The notes under the pieces are model-generated. The model made no database searches. It was not told where the DNA came from and saw only the letters and a program-made list of their open reading frames with translations. Position numbers and translations under genes: made by a program. From Hawksworthiomyces lignivorus (Eukaryota > Ascomycota > Sordariomycetes > Ophiostomatales > Ophiostomataceae), in the NCBI GenBank assembly GCA_002917075.1, contig NTMA01000014.1, forward strand, positions 248,001 through 312,000: 64,000 nucleotides of DNA, read 5' to 3'. Positions 21,424 through 34,210 of this stretch are shown in pieces. Numbering within the stretch: the stretch's first letter is position 1; every line of letters begins with the position of its first letter.

Positions 21424-22433
21424 GATGGGTGGTCAGGACAAGGAAAGTCGTAAAGGTTGGTCAAGCGTACTGAAGGAGAGACAGAGCTGGGAAGTTGGAG
21501 AGAGCGAAGGCGCAGAAGCAGAATGGGGAGACCAGAAACGCGAAGCGAGTGAGAGAAAACCACCACAGGAACCACAGAAGCTGCAGGAAGGACGCCCGCC
21601 GTGCCGAGATGCTGGTTATCAGTATTTGTCTTTTATCTTGTGCAAAGAGGCAGAGAGGCAGAGAGAATAGTCGTTCGTTCCGGCGTTCGCGAGCAGGAAT
21701 GCTGGGCTACCCCTCCTTCCCTTTTATGCCGTTTCCTCTTTGTCTCCTCTTACTTCCCTATCTGGCAGTTTCCTGAGAGTTGGTAACGCCATGCGCCTAA
21801 ACTGCACCTCACATGTCCCCCCCGCTTGCCTTACAAATGGCAAACAGTGGAGCACGCGAGGCTCAGGCGCCATGGAGCTGCTCTTGACAAATAACGTGGT
21901 AATTCAACAGCGAATACTGTACAAATAATGCAGCTCAAAATGAAGAAATACTTTGCCAGCACCAGCATGTAAGAGGCCTACTTATTTCCTCCTCCTCGTC
22001 CTTGTCCTCCTTTTACTTCTTCCTCTTTTCTCTTTTCTCTTTTCTCTTTTCTCTTCTTTTCTCTTCTTTTCTTTTTCTTTTTCTTTTTCTTTTGCCTATT
22101 TTGTATTTTACTCTTATGGCGCCACTTCGCGACTAAATCTCACATGCTTTTACGGAAGCGTGGCTGCTGTTTGGGCATGCTGAATGGAATCAAATTGGCA
22201 GGCACAGCCAAGTTGGTGTGCACTGTCCTTTCCTTAAATGCTAGCTGCAAGGTACAAATTAAGTACAAATGAAAATCGGTCTATGAATTTAAGACGAAGT
22301 CTAGCATCCCAAGCGAGGAAGTATAAAGACAAACGAACATAAAACGAAAGAAAGAAAAAGAGATATTAAGCGAAACGATTGTTGAAAGAATGAAGAACCA
22401 CCTTTACTGTACACCCTAACACCCACGGGAAGT
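21424..22433. other. Spacer between AMMECR1 start and ABC transporter end
   Basis: Contains the AMMECR1 promoter (21424 to about 21800), a long CT microsatellite (22023-22094) and the 3' UTR of the ABC gene. No gene seen. Confidence 0.5.
22023..22094. repeat. CTTTT / CTCTTTT microsatellite
   Basis: Uninterrupted pyrimidine tract of repeated TCTTTTC and CTTTTT units, with no purines for about 70 bp. Confidence 0.85.
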
Positions 22434-25400
22434 CTACGCCCGACTCCTCCGCCACTTGGCGATCATGGCCTTGAAATTTGCTTTTGGCGCACGCGCCAGC
22501 CAGTAGAAGAACAGTGCCGCCCCGAAGTTGAACACTATGTAAACCCACATCAGACCAAAGTTGCGCCAGCGATCGTCGTAGTTGATGCCCACCGATGCGA
22601 GGTACGCGTCTGTCGTGGCCAGACTGCAGAATTGGCACGCCTCGGGGCTGGTCGCGTTCGGGTTGTACACAGCACCGCCAGCAAGCTGTATGTACGGCGC
22701 CATGTACTCGCTGCATGTGACGTTCTCGGGCGGCTGGAACGTTAGCAGCTCGAGGGAGCTGCACTGGACATCGTGGCGAGCTACACCAGTAGCCAGCAGA
22801 GCTCCGATGAGGTAGGTGAGCGGAGAGACACGGTACATGAAAATCCAGAAACCTGGAAGTGATGTCTCCGGGACCATAACGCTGCAAGAGATCGAACCAT
22901 TAGCATGAGGCGCCTTGCAGAGGATACCAGAAGGGAATTGACACGACGCGAGATCGAGCTCAAGCGAGCAACGACCACAATGAAGAAACTGAGAGAGGAA
23001 AAACTTACCCGCAGAAGATCAGACTGAAGGCAAACAGCAGCAGCGCCAGCGTCGCACCAATCTCGGCCGTCGGCGCTCCGGCCACCACCATGTCGGCAAA
23101 GGTTGACTCAAACACTAGGAATACCCACAGCAGCAAGAACATGAGACCGCCGCGTTCAGACACCGTGTGCGTTGGCACAGCGTTGTTGTTCATGCCGGTG
23201 ATGTAGTAAAATGGCAAGAATACTAGCAGGGCTGCGATCGAGTTCCAGGGAATTTCTACGATGATGTTGGCCAGCATGAACACAGTCCACGAGTACGTGC
23301 GAGATGCCCGTTCACGGATCTCGTACAGCTCACGCTGTCGGATGAAGTGCGGCATTGTCTGGTATGTCAAGAAAGCGAAGATGACCAGCAGCATGAAGAT
23401 GGAAAACATCTGGCTCTGCAGTCCTTGCTCCGTGAGCGGTGCCTTGCGGAAGGACAAAGCGATGAAAAGACTCTAAAACGGGAGGAAGCCAAGTCAGTAT
23501 CCTTATTAACCCACTCTTCGAGCCATAATTTGCCTGCAGTGATGGGGTGCCTACCGTTCCGAAGCAGAGAATCAGCTTGGCATAGATATATGACGGGGTG
23601 CGCCAGTACTGCTCGAACACTCGCTGAGTGCACATGTAAAGCTGGAACAAAAAGGAGGTCGCGTAGGTCGACGTCAAGTCTGCGGTGGCGGGAGCTGCCT
23701 CAGCAGGAGCTGCAGCTGGAATGACGCCCTCCAGCTCCGCCAGCTCAGTTTGCACAGCCTTGAATTCGTCACTGTCCCTCCATGTGCCTACCCAGTCTTG
23801 GTCTGCCTTCGCGCCTGGCGCTGCGCCGATCACACGGAGCATCCACTCAGCCGGGTTGTCATCCGGTCCGCAGGGTCCTTCGCTCGAAGGGATACTTGTA
23901 CGCTTCTCCTGCTCTTGCTGCTTCTTCTCAAAGTAGCGAACCAACGTCTGTGCATTCTGGCCGATGTCTCCAAAGTACACCGTCCGGCCTCCCGATGCCA
24001 AAAGCAGCAGCCGGTCAAACTGCTGGAAGAGCAATGCAGACGGCTGGTGGATGGTGCAGAGAATGGCCTGGCCGTGGTTGGATAGCTTGCGGATCAGCGT
24101 TGTCACCGACCAGGCGGTCTGGCTGTCCAGACCCGAGGTTGGCTCGTCCAAGAACAGAAGAAGATCAGGTTTCGCAGCCAGTTCAACACCAATCGTCAAC
24201 CGCTTGCGCTGCTCCACATTCAGGCCCTCTCCTGGTACGCCAACGATGGCTTCGGCATACGTCTCCATCTCGAGCAGCTGGATTACCTCTTCAACATAGG
24301 CGAACTTCTCTTCGCGGCTGACTGTTGCCGGCTGCCGGAGCAGTGCGCTGAATCGGAGTGCCTCACGCACGGTTGATGTCTCCAGATGCACGTCTTGCTG
24401 CTGCACGTATCCCGTCTTCCGCTGGAATGAGTGATCCCGCGGCACACCGTTAACCAGCATGGCACCTGAGACGACGCCCATTGTGACACGATTGGCGAGC
24501 ACATCCAGTAGCGTCGTCTTTCCAGCACCAGAGACGCCCTGCGCACAAATGTCAATTAGCACATATTCTGTCGTTCAAGTGTTTCTCTCAGAAGACACCT
24601 ACCATAAGGACTGTCAAAGTACCAGGCTTAACCCAACCGTCGACGTGATCGAGAAGACGCCTCGTCTTACCGCCCTTTACCGTGATATCATAGCAAACAT
24701 CGCGCCAGTGGAAGATGTCTTTTTTGCCTTTGTTTTCTTTGTTGGAGTCACTGTTCTCGGAAAAGTGGTTGGATGTCTTCTTTTCTGCTGCCAACTCTTT
24801 GTGGCCTCTCCGAAAGACGAGGATCTCGCCCTTGGAGCGGCTAGCGGTAACGAGCTCAGCCGCAATGATGTACAACGAAAAGAAGAACACCATAAAGGCT
24901 GCCAGAATGCCAAGATTCCGCCATTCGTGTGCCTTGCTGTATCTAAAGTTACCCTCGAGGACAACATCGCCCATGACAAAATCAGCGCCTAGTGCAGCTC
25001 CGGCTGTCGCGCATGTCCGTTCAAGAGAAGATGCCTGGGGGTATGCTGGTACAAACTGCACACACGGAAACGACCGTCCGCTCAGCTCGTTGACAACCAG
25101 GGTCTCGTATGCATAGGCAATTGGATTGACGTAGTTGAGCCACCGCAGCCAACCTTGCATGGATCGGATTGGCAACACAAATCCGGTGTAAATGACCAAC
25201 GCAATGATGAAAATGGCTGCTGGAGTCAAGGCCTGATGCACCGTCCGTGATGCTTGGCCAATTGTGCGCAAAATGGTTGACATAGTCATGGTGCAAGTGA
25301 AACCGAAAAGCAAGTACACAAAGAAATGGCCGGCGCCGTGGCGCAGATCTGCCATAAAGTACAGTGGAATGTTGAATGCGATGGTGGACAGGATCTTGGA

Positions 25401-27457
25401 AGGCATTTCACAGAGGGCGGATGCCACAGCCTCGGCAGCTGGCTGGTAAAGGGCATACCGGGCATGCTTTTCGACAATCGGGCGCTGTGCATACAGCGAG
25501 AGAATCTAACAAAACCAGTGAGCATTGAGTTCCATACAGGGAAGCTATGACATCTCTTCTTACCTCAAGTGCACTGCTGAGAGCATTGAACAGGATAGCG
25601 AAGAACAGCAGGATACAGCGAGAGTTAATGCTTGACGCGTCGCTCGGCAACTTGTAGAACACACTACCAAGCACTAACGAAATCACAAAGTTTCCTCCGA
25701 CTGTCACAATGAAAAATGTCTTGTCGCCCATGATCCGCTGGTAGCCGCGAGTCATGCACAACTGGACCTGCATGGGGAACGACAGTGTGTAAGATGAAGT
25801 TGGTGGTGTCAGTGTGGCTTGGTGGGCCTTGCGAGCCGTCGCCATTGCCACCACAGGACGGCCGTCCATCGGGTGTTCTGCATCAAATGCGTCAATCTCT
25901 TGCCGCAACTGCGCATACGCTTGGCTGGAGTACCAGGCGGCGGCAAACTCATCGGGCGTACGCGGCACACTGGCAGGGTTCACACCGTCGCGTACGATAC
26001 GCTCGCCGGGGTTGGTAAGCGATGTCAAAAAGTCTGCTGTCGTCTGGCGCTCGGGGCAGTGGTAGCCCATGTCGACGAAAAATGCCTTGGCAGCCCCGGC
26101 AGGTCCAAAATAGATCTGTCTCCCCTCGTAGAGCAGGCATACTTTATCGAAGATCTGGTAAGAGCTTGTGAGCGTTTTTCATTTCATTGCCTTATTTGTT
26201 TTATCAAACGGATACACACCTGATAGGCTTCCTCGGAAGCTTGGTACATGGCAACTAGAGCCGTCGTCCGCGCGAGGTCCGTCGACAGCCGCAGCGTGCG
26301 CGCGAAAGAGAGGGCTGTGGCGCTGTCCAAACCACGCGTGCTGTTGTCCCAGCATTGAACCGCACTTCCGCTCAGCGCCACCTCAGCAATACTGACTCGC
26401 TTGCGCTCACCGCCGCTCACACCTCGCACCAGGTCATTTCCAACACGCGTGTTGAGGGTGTGAGAGATACCGAAGATAGCCATGACCACGTCGCGCAGGT
26501 GCCGCGCGTATGTCATGCGGTCCACCTTCCTGCTTTCAACACCCGGCAGAGATGGCCGGTTCCGCGGCGTCCGGGCCTGTGCCGCAAACAGCAGCGTCTG
26601 CCCGACTGTCAGTTGTGGGAAGTGCACGTCGGTCTCGGCCTGGTACACCACTTCGCCACGGAAGCGTTTCTGGATGGTTTTCATAGGGATACCTGATAGT
26701 CAGCGCTGTGCTCTCACACAATTGTCGAATAAACGCCACACTGGGGGAGGATATGAAGTCTGGTGTAGTCCAAAAGTGATGCGGTACCTTGGTAAGAAAC
26801 AAATGAATCATCCGCTAATTCCAAGCCATTGGTCTCTCCTGCAATGGTCTTCAAAAGCGTCGTCACGCCGCTGCCCGGTCGCCCCAAAACCAGCAGCATC
26901 TCTCCGCTGCGGACGAGGCCATCAAGACCACGGCTTTTTCCTCCGCCATTCTCGCTTGGCAGTCCCCGCAAAATGGGCACCTGGCGCCTACGGTTGTTCA
27001 GCTGCTGGTAGACGAGCAGCGGTCCCTGCAGCAGCACATTGAAGACGTCTTTCTGGTAATCTGTCGGGCTGCCGTAACCATGCACCCGCAGGTCGCGGTA
27101 GGCCACACCGGCCGCCGCCCGCGGGTACCGCTCCGGGTCTTGGTCGTAGGCATGCAGAAGAGCCTGGGCCCAGCGGCGAGCATCGAAGCTGGGAGATGTT
27201 GGATCAAGTGCTGGGTCAGAGGCAGCAGCGGACAAGTCGTCGTCCTCAGGAATATTCTCCTGCTTGTCTCCGTGGCCATGCCCTGCGTGACTTCTGACAT
27301 GAGATGCAGACCGGACGAGATCCAAGCTGTACTGGCGGACGAGCTCTGCAACAGCAGCACCAGGGCTGCTGGCCTCTTGCAGTTGAGACTGGCCTGCCAT
27401 CACAGCCACAGTCTCAGATGACTCAAAAGACGGCTCAAGCTCTTTTGGCTTTTCCAT
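22434..27457 (-). CDS. Full-size PDR-type (ABCG) ABC transporter
   Basis: Seven exons by splice signals and frame closure: 26788-27457, 26220-26692, 25564-26154, 24603-25505, 23555-24538, 23009-23472, 22434-22881; 1510 residues. Order is NBD1-TMD1-NBD2-TMD2, the reverse topology of pleiotropic drug resistance pumps, which expel hydrophobic drugs, azoles or toxins across the plasma membrane. NBD1 has the PDR-typical degenerate sites: Walker [10 protein letters not shown] (192-200, Val198 for Lys), signature [10 protein letters not shown] (315-324) and Walker B VQCWDN (Asn340 for Glu). NBD2 is canonical: Walker [10 protein letters not shown] (880-888) and Walker [13 protein letters not shown] (Glu1011), with the degenerate signature LNVEQRKR (985-992). 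TMD2 ends with a Cys-containing extracellular loop ([18 protein letters not shown]). It shares an 840-bp divergent promoter with the zinc-cluster factor at 28298. The subgroup and substrate are not assignable. Confidence 0.93.
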
Positions 27458-28297
27458 AGCGGCAAGTCAACTGAATTGACTGATGGTGCTGCTTTTTAGC
27501 TATCTCAATTGGGAGACATGCAATTGGCAACGAATTACAACACCATGACGAGTTTATAAGTATGCTTACAGCTACATAAAGCCTTATATACGTATACATA
27601 ACAGATTACCCAAAGATACTTACGTCGTATCCGCAGCACATCCACATGTCAAAGCAATAGCGTTTACGAGAGTCTCATGTTTTCAAATTTCCGATGCTCA
27701 GGGGACGAGGCGCGCCTGCACTGCCTAACATCGCCCTGAATTCAAATTTGCGCTGTTTTTTTCTTTGTTCTTGGTATTTGATTTGCAATGACGGCCCCGA
27801 TTTCATCTTATCATAAAAGAAGTTCGGAGAAAAACCCCTGTATGCAAACAAAGAGTTTACCGAAGTGCGAATATTTTTGTTATTGGTCCTCTTTTGGAAA
27901 GCTACCACGGAAGGTTCCGGTGTCGTGGAACTGGTGCGGCGCTGATTTGTGAGGTTGCGAGAACCGGGTTTTGCAAGTTTGGTAGGGAGTGTAAGACGCG
28001 GGACGGGATGGGGGCGAGAAAAAGCGACAGCTTTTGGTGAATCTATGCCCGTATAGGAAAGTCGGCGCCGAGATCCAACAGGGCGGGTCGTCATCAGCAC
28101 GCTAAGGCGTGTAAATCAGCCCCATCAGCTCGGCCCCGAGTTTTTGGGAGCCCTTCCATCTTTAAAAGGAAGCATCGTCCCTCGTACGAAATTCTCTCGT
28201 TTGTATGCTCTTTTGCGCTTCGGTTATTGGCAGCAAGACACACTCCTTGTATGCAGAAGAAGAACAAACACGACATTCCCTCCTCAACCTCCCCCAA
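27458..28297. promoter_or_regulatory. Divergent promoter, PDR transporter / Zn2Cys6 factor
   Basis: 840 bp between the two ATGs. AT-rich next to the transporter (27480-27690), GC-richer near 27900-28130. It contains CGG-N6-CCG at 27908-27919. No open frame here resembles a gene. Confidence 0.6.
27908..27919. promoter_or_regulatory. CGG-N6-CCG inverted repeat, candidate zinc-cluster factor site
   Basis: CGGAAGGTTCCG: triplets CGG and CCG in inverted orientation separated by six bases, with the palindrome extended to CGGAA/TTCCG. Zn2Cys6 dimers commonly bind inverted CGG triplets with fixed spacing. It lies 451 bp from the transporter start and 379 bp from the factor start. Confidence 0.5.
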
Positions 28298-31200
28298 ATG
28301 GCCCTCCCGGCTCGTTCGGATCCTTCGGGGGCCTCGGGCACGCCAGCCGCTTCGGTCGAAGATGACGATATCTCGGCTCTTGCATCGCATCCCTCCCCCT
28401 TGGGTCCGGGCACTCCTATTTTTCGCCTAGGGAGCCACAAATCGTGCGATGCCTGCAAGGCACGCAAGGTCAAATGTCCAAGTGCGTGTCACCTTGGGGG
28501 TCACCAGTGGGCCAAAGTTACAACCTTGAGGAGATGCGAAACAGAGCGCTAACAATCTGCAGATGAGGGCTACCCTGCCCCATGTGGTAACTGCCTAGTA
28601 TGTTCACAGCTCTCTCTTGCTAATGCTGGCTTTACTTGGACTCTTCTGCTGACGTCTCAGCGCCGCAAAGAAACATGTCATTTCGGCAAGAAGAAGGTGC
28701 CCAAGCGGAACGGTAAGTGTTTCTTCTCTCTTCCCAATGTTATTTTATCGTTGCTTGTTTGTCTTGGAGCTCTTTTCTCAGAGATCTTCTCTGCTGATTA
28801 TCGGCAGTCACAAAACATCTCCGTTTCACACGGTCGAGTGCGGTCCCTGAGACAGCGGCCTCTTCGCCAGAAGTGGTTCCTACCACGCTACGCCATGTAG
28901 ACGTACAACACGAGCAGGAGACGCCCACCGAGGCGGAGCCCTCCAACAAACCAAGACTGCCGCCGCCCAAGACGCAGTCACATGCGTCTGCAGTCGCCGA
29001 TGACAACGTTATTCCCAAGCTGTATGTCGACCACCTTTTGGCTCGGGCACAAGGTTACGTCGGCGACAAAGGCAGTGCATCTTTCGTAAAAGTGAGTCTT
29101 TTGATTTTCTTGCACCATATTTACGGGTGTCTCGGGCTAACAGACTAGGGAAACGGAATTTTTGGTATGCCAACCTCCGCCATAGCTCCCATCTGGGTTA
29201 TTGGTTTGCATGTGTCTAACACTATCTTTTTGCACTTGTTCCAGGCGGCAGCTACAGTCTCACATTTTTCTCTGAAAGTCGTCTCAATTCATTGTCTACA
29301 CGTTTGCACAATGACAAAGTCGAGGAACTGGTGCGCCGCATCAACAGCGTCATTTCTGGACGGCTGCGGCGCACCGCTGACCCTGCTTCGGTGTCAGCGG
29401 CAGCAACTGCGCAAACGACGAATGCGGCCCAAGAACCTGCTTCACTGACCCATCCCGATGTCACTATGGCAGACGCTCCCATCAGCGAAGGAGGAGCGGG
29501 CCCTCAGCAAGCCATTGACCCCCAATTTGCTGCCACTTGTATCCAGTACTACTTTGAACGCGTACACCCGTTGTATCCGTTCCTAGACCGAGCAGCATTT
29601 GAGGCGCGGGCACTCCCTCGCGAAGGCAATCCAGCCAGTCGAGCAATCTTGGCCCACAACTTGGCCCGTAGCAAAGCGTGGTCGTCACTCTACTACTCCG
29701 TACTAGCCATAGGAAGCCTGTACAATGATAGCGCTGAGTCGGCGGTCGGGGGCGGTGGTGGCCGCTCTTTCGAACCCGGCAAGAGCACTGCCTGGCGCCT
29801 GTTCTCCCGGGCCCTGGCCAACTTCTCAGACTTGCTCATCTTGCCAGACTCGCTGCTTACTTTGCAGGCTCTCGCAGCCATGGCCGTCTATGGCCTCGGC
29901 GTCGATTGCCTCTCCATTGAGCGGGTCATCTTGTCCGAGGCTGCGCGGCGAGCCCAGAGCCTAGCGGCCGGCACCAACTTCAGTGGTAACACCAGCCCAG
30001 TGGGACACTCCTCCCCTTCATCCTCCGCAACCTTCCAGCGAACCTTCTGGGTTGTCTATGGCATTGAAAAGGTCATGAGTTTCCATTTCGGTCGCAGCTC
30101 AACTTTTGTCGACAGTGACATTGCTTGCCCGTTTCCAAATACCTCTGAAACTGTGATCGCAGAAGAGGGCGGCAGGAAGAAAGGTAGCAACGAAGGCGGC
30201 CACGACGAAGGTGATGTGACGATCGACTATTTTCTTATTTGGGTCTCGCACGCCCGCCTTCTGTCGCGCACTTATTCTGCCCTCTTCAGTGTGGGAACCG
30301 CCTGCAACACGCCCACCCACAGCCTGGCCATAATTGATCAGTTGTGGGCTGAAACCGAGCAGTGGCGCCTGTCTATCCCAGACGTTCGAGGCCTGCGGCC
30401 TGCTTGCCAGTCTCCGTCGCCTGGCAGCAGCGAGCTCTCACCGAAAGGGCCCAAGCCATTCTCTGGTAGACAAAGAAATGCGGCCTTCCGTACCAGTAGT
30501 AACCCAATAGAACGGACTGTAGCTTTGAGCGTGAGCTATCTATATTACAGTCTCGTTCTGATTTTATCACGCGCAAAACTTCACCATCTGATCCAACTAT
30601 CCTCGGACTCAGCTTTCGCTTCATCTTCCTCACGGCAGCAGCAGCAGCAGCACCAGCACCAGCAAGACATCGCCGCCTGTGACAAGGCCATGCTCGCTGC
30701 AGCTCAGTCTATCCTAGAGCTCGCACCCGCCATCGATGTTGAGCCTTACACGGCGCTCTGGGTCCTTGCTGTGGTGCCGCTAACTGCCCTGTTTGTCATA
30801 TTCGACATTGTCATCCATCAGCCGACCAGCCCTCACACGCCGCTCAATCTAGCCCTCCTCGACATGGGCGCCGGTTATTTCAGCCGCATAGAGTATGCCA
30901 GCGGCAGCTCACTACCAGGTTCGCTCATCTCGGAGTTTGCTCACATCGCGCGAGACTACGTCAACGACTACCAACGAGAACGAGGGGCCAAAGATCCTCT
31001 CGGTCACAGCAGCAGCGGAAGCGGTATTGGTGAAAAAGTCGCCTCAGCTAGCAACACTGGTGTCATGCAACCGCAAACTCCGCAGGTGTTGCCCGGCGTG
31101 CAGCGGTCGCTTCCGCTGTTTCCATCGGCTCCGCTGGCACTATCATCCCCGTCACCACCAATGCCAGACTCTGCGTTTGCTGACCCCCTATCTCAGTCTC

Positions 31201-31502
31201 AGCAGCTTGGGCTGATGGATACCTCGCCGCTGTCTACTGTCCGCTGGACGGCCCCTCCAGCGAGCGGAGAGACACAGCAACCAACCAGCAGTGACGCCAC
31301 GGACATGACACTCGTATCTGGGATACCGAGCTTCAGCGATTCTCTTGGGTACGGATACAACTATGGATTTAACAATTACGGAATTGCAGCCGGCACCACT
31401 AGCGCTGGCGACCTCGGCGGGACAGATGTCATGGGCCTGTTCACTAGCAACCCTTATTTCTTGCCAGAAATGGACACGGCTTTATTGTACCAAGGGCTCT
31501 AA
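28298..31502 (+). CDS. Zn2Cys6 transcription factor with fungal-specific TF domain
   Basis: Six exons: 28298-28481, 28563-28597, 28661-28712, 28808-29091, 29149-29164 and 29245-31502; 942 residues. The zinc cluster is complete only after splicing (Cys50, 53, 60, 69, 72, 79; C-x2-C-x6-C-x8-C-x2-C-x6-C) and is spread over the first three exons. The fifth exon is only 16 nt; skipping it shifts the frame and stops at 29448. The fungal-specific transcription factor domain starts around TCIQYYFERVHPLYPFLDR and runs through SSLYYSVLAIGSLY, WRLFSRALANFSDLL and FWVVYGIEKVMSFHFGR. A Gln/His run lies at about 30641-30665. The C-terminus is Ser/Pro/Gln-rich (activation-like). Nuclear. Its divergent position next to the PDR gene suggests it may control that pump; this is inference. 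Confidence 0.92.
29694..29702. other. TACTCCGTA motif inside a coding exon
   Basis: The only copy of the recurrent 9-mer in coding sequence (exon 6 of the zinc-cluster factor). Confidence 0.5.
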
Positions 31503-32080
31503 AAAAAAGATGGGAGTGCGGCAAGAGCGATACATGCTTGATCATTTGCGAGACTTGAAGGTTTCGGTCTGGATAAGAAGCTGGAGATCTTCATGCGGTC
31601 TGTGGAGCCATCTTCTTACCGTGGTTGATCTGAAGAATGCTAAATATACAAGAAGGGAAATAGCAGATTGAACGAAATGGTGTCGTTTGAAGGTATTGCT
31701 GTCTCGATTTTTGCATCAACTGCAAGGTACCAAAGTGGCACACGCAAGCTGTTAGCTGAGTGACTTATGAGATGAGTCCAACTAGTTCTCACTCCAGGCA
31801 GGGATATTCTTACCGGTGCGTAGGCTATATCAAACTTGGAGTTCAAGGGTGTTTATCACCTCTGCCACTAAGCTGGGTGGGGAAATTCTGGTATTGGAAT
31901 TTGTATTACAACAAAGGGGTATGGAATTATGAGGCTTAACGGTTATTTCATCTCGAGGTGACATAAAAATAGAATGGAGAAGGCAGATACCAGTTAAAAT
32001 AATAGATCAATACACAATATACGATATTTTCATGTTGGACGAATGGGGATTGTGGTTGCTGAAGGCGTGAAGCATCCTGG

Positions 32081-32118
32081 TTTTGCAGCTCGTAGTCCGT
32101 TTTGCAGCTCATAGTCCT
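32081..32118. repeat. Two 19-bp direct repeats
   Basis: TTTTGCAGCTCGTAGTCCG followed directly by TTTTGCAGCTCATAGTCCT. One internal difference is G to A. Confidence 0.75.
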
Positions 32119-33575
32119 TTAGCGGCAGTTGTTTTCTCAGATTCCAGTATCTGTTCAATAAATCAGAATGCAGTCAAGGTTATTTGAATCTGCAGGCGTA
32201 CCAAGACGGGAAAATGCAAACCCTACAATGGGCTTTCGGGCATGTCCCAAGCCACAAAACCTGGGTTTTGGATGCAAAGCAGTGTGGATAATATGAAGGA
32301 TATATTCACTGGTCTAGGTTTGGGCGCGGGAAAGCTAAGAAATATTAAGTCAATCGAGATACTAGACAGTAATGCAGAATTAGGTAGATTTGAAGCAAAC
32401 GCGTCCAACAGAAATTTGTGGTGCTTGCCAAGAATTAAGCTATATGAGCTAATGAAATTTAGACACATGGATACGATAATCGGAGGTATCCATGCTGTGC
32501 TTTTGGCCAGCAGGAAGTTCTAGATTTCCATACTCTTACAAGCACTCGAGAATTTTTACAGTTCACTTTTGTTAGAGTACCAGGCTATGAAATATCGAAA
32601 TATCTTCTAAATAATAGATAAAGAATTCAAAATGCCTTCCATTCCTGCTAGAGAGAATCAGAAATACTTTTTGTTGAAACCAAATATTGTGCTTTATGTA
32701 TCCTGTTTTCTCGGAGTTGCCATTGTTTTCATTTCTTTATCTCAGCACATGACCATTCTTTATTTTTGTAATGTACTGGGTTGTATGGCAACTCTGTATC
32801 TTTAAAACTTAAAGCTCGCGTGCTTTTATGCTTTACCATATGGTAACTTGTCCCAGCAACCAACTTTGCATGCACCTCAATAGTGGGCAGGATCTATTGA
32901 GTTTCATTCTAGATTGGGACTCAATCAGTGACATTCTGGCGGAAGAATTGAGCGGATGGAAAAATGAGTTTGAGTCAAACAATGAGGCCTTACGCAAATT
33001 ATAATTTCATCACAACTTTGCCGTTCATCTTGTCCTTTGTCTGCCAAGCCCGGTTGATCTAAGATAATAAACATGCACACCGTTATTTTACTGTAAAAAG
33101 TCCTTGATATCAGTTCCACATATCCTCTGCATAAAATTCCGGCAGTATTTAGAGAATAGCATACTGATTGCGTCTTATATGTAGCAAAACCGTTGACTAA
33201 ATAATTTGTCAGAAAATCTCCAACAAGTCTGTCTCTATCGCACATATTTTATTAATACTATCCTGAAGAGGGCCATGTAAAGTTGTGTAGATAAATTCTG
33301 CCATTCAAATAAAGGCCACCATATGGAGTTAACATTCTTGATCTTGCTATTTGAAGCAGCACTCCGATAACCCAGAGGCGTCTTTTGGCACATGAGTGAG
33401 TTCCGTAAGTGCTAATTTTGCGCCTATGTTTAAGAGCGCCTTCCGACTTGTAGTCTTCTCTCCATTCTATACTCAACGTATTCCATCGATGCGTATTTAC
33501 GGTTGGCTTATCAAAATTTGCTGACCAGTGCTGACTTTGATAGCAAATGATGTAGGGGATTTTTTTAATTCATTT

Positions 33576-33845
33576 CTATAGTACTGCTAGGAGCTCTGCT
33601 TCTGTATTCAAATAATTGGGTTGTTTTATTTCTGGCGCTGACGTATTTCTCCAACGACAAGCTTCAGCGGCAGCGGTTATTTTGTCAAAGGATTCACACA
33701 GGTCTAAGCCGCGTGCTGAATTATATTTTTGGTGGCCGGTCAAAGAGAGGACGTCGTCCCGTTTCCCGTCTCTCGAGCTGCTGCTGCGTTGCTGACGAAG
33801 CGGCACAGCGGAGAATACCGCATGGGGATAAGCAACCAGTCGCAT
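33576..33845 (-). pseudogene. Possible retroelement remnant (RNase H-like block)
   Basis: An 89-codon open stretch in AT-rich DNA. Its last 16 codons (PNYLNTEAELLAVL and neighbours) fit the conserved RNase H start of Ty3/gypsy polyproteins, and two in-frame stops follow. The rest is not recognisable. A chance resemblance is possible. Confidence 0.25.
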
Positions 33846-34210
33846 TATGGTTGATGGAGGAATGAAATCTAAAATCTTAATATAGCAATCTAGAGGCTGT
33901 AATGTGTGGTATCTTCCTGTGAGCGAGGGTACTCGCGGCTCTTTGTGTATGTTTTTAGATGTCTCAATTTTGCTGTGAGGCTGCAGGCTTGTCTATTCTT
34001 CTTTTTCTTTTTAACAGGGCTCCAGTCCCCTCTAGATATCTAAGAGCGATGTTGTTCTAGTCTCAATTCTACATAACATTCTTTTGTGTGGTATCTTTTA
34101 CATTGTCGTTCTCTTTGAAAGAATAAGACGTCCATTCTTTATCTCTAAATTTACATTCTTTTCACGTTGTTTTCAATTCGCAGTTATATTTCCTAAAGCA
34201 TAAATTGAAA

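Larger units (their letters stand above)
31503..34210. other. AT-rich gene-free region
   Basis: 2.7 kb, clearly richer in A/T and TpA than its surroundings. No intact gene. A 19-bp tandem duplication lies at 32081-32118. On the minus strand, 33576-33845 is open and ends in KQPNYLNTEAELLAVL, which resembles the NY-x(2)-TE-x-ELLAV block of Ty3/gypsy RNase H; stops follow at once. The plus frame 32242-32523 has no recognisable domain. Most likely old, mutated repeat DNA plus the tyrosinase promoter (last few hundred bases). Confidence 0.5.

Noticed and set aside
32242..32523. 93-codon plus-strand frame in the AT-rich island
   Set aside because: No homology I can recognise and no coding bias; an open frame of this size is expected by chance in 2.7 kb.
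33258..33476. Minus-strand frame downstream of the RNase H-like block as its continuation
   Set aside because: Separated by stops and lacking the residues expected after the RNase H start in Ty3/gypsy elements.
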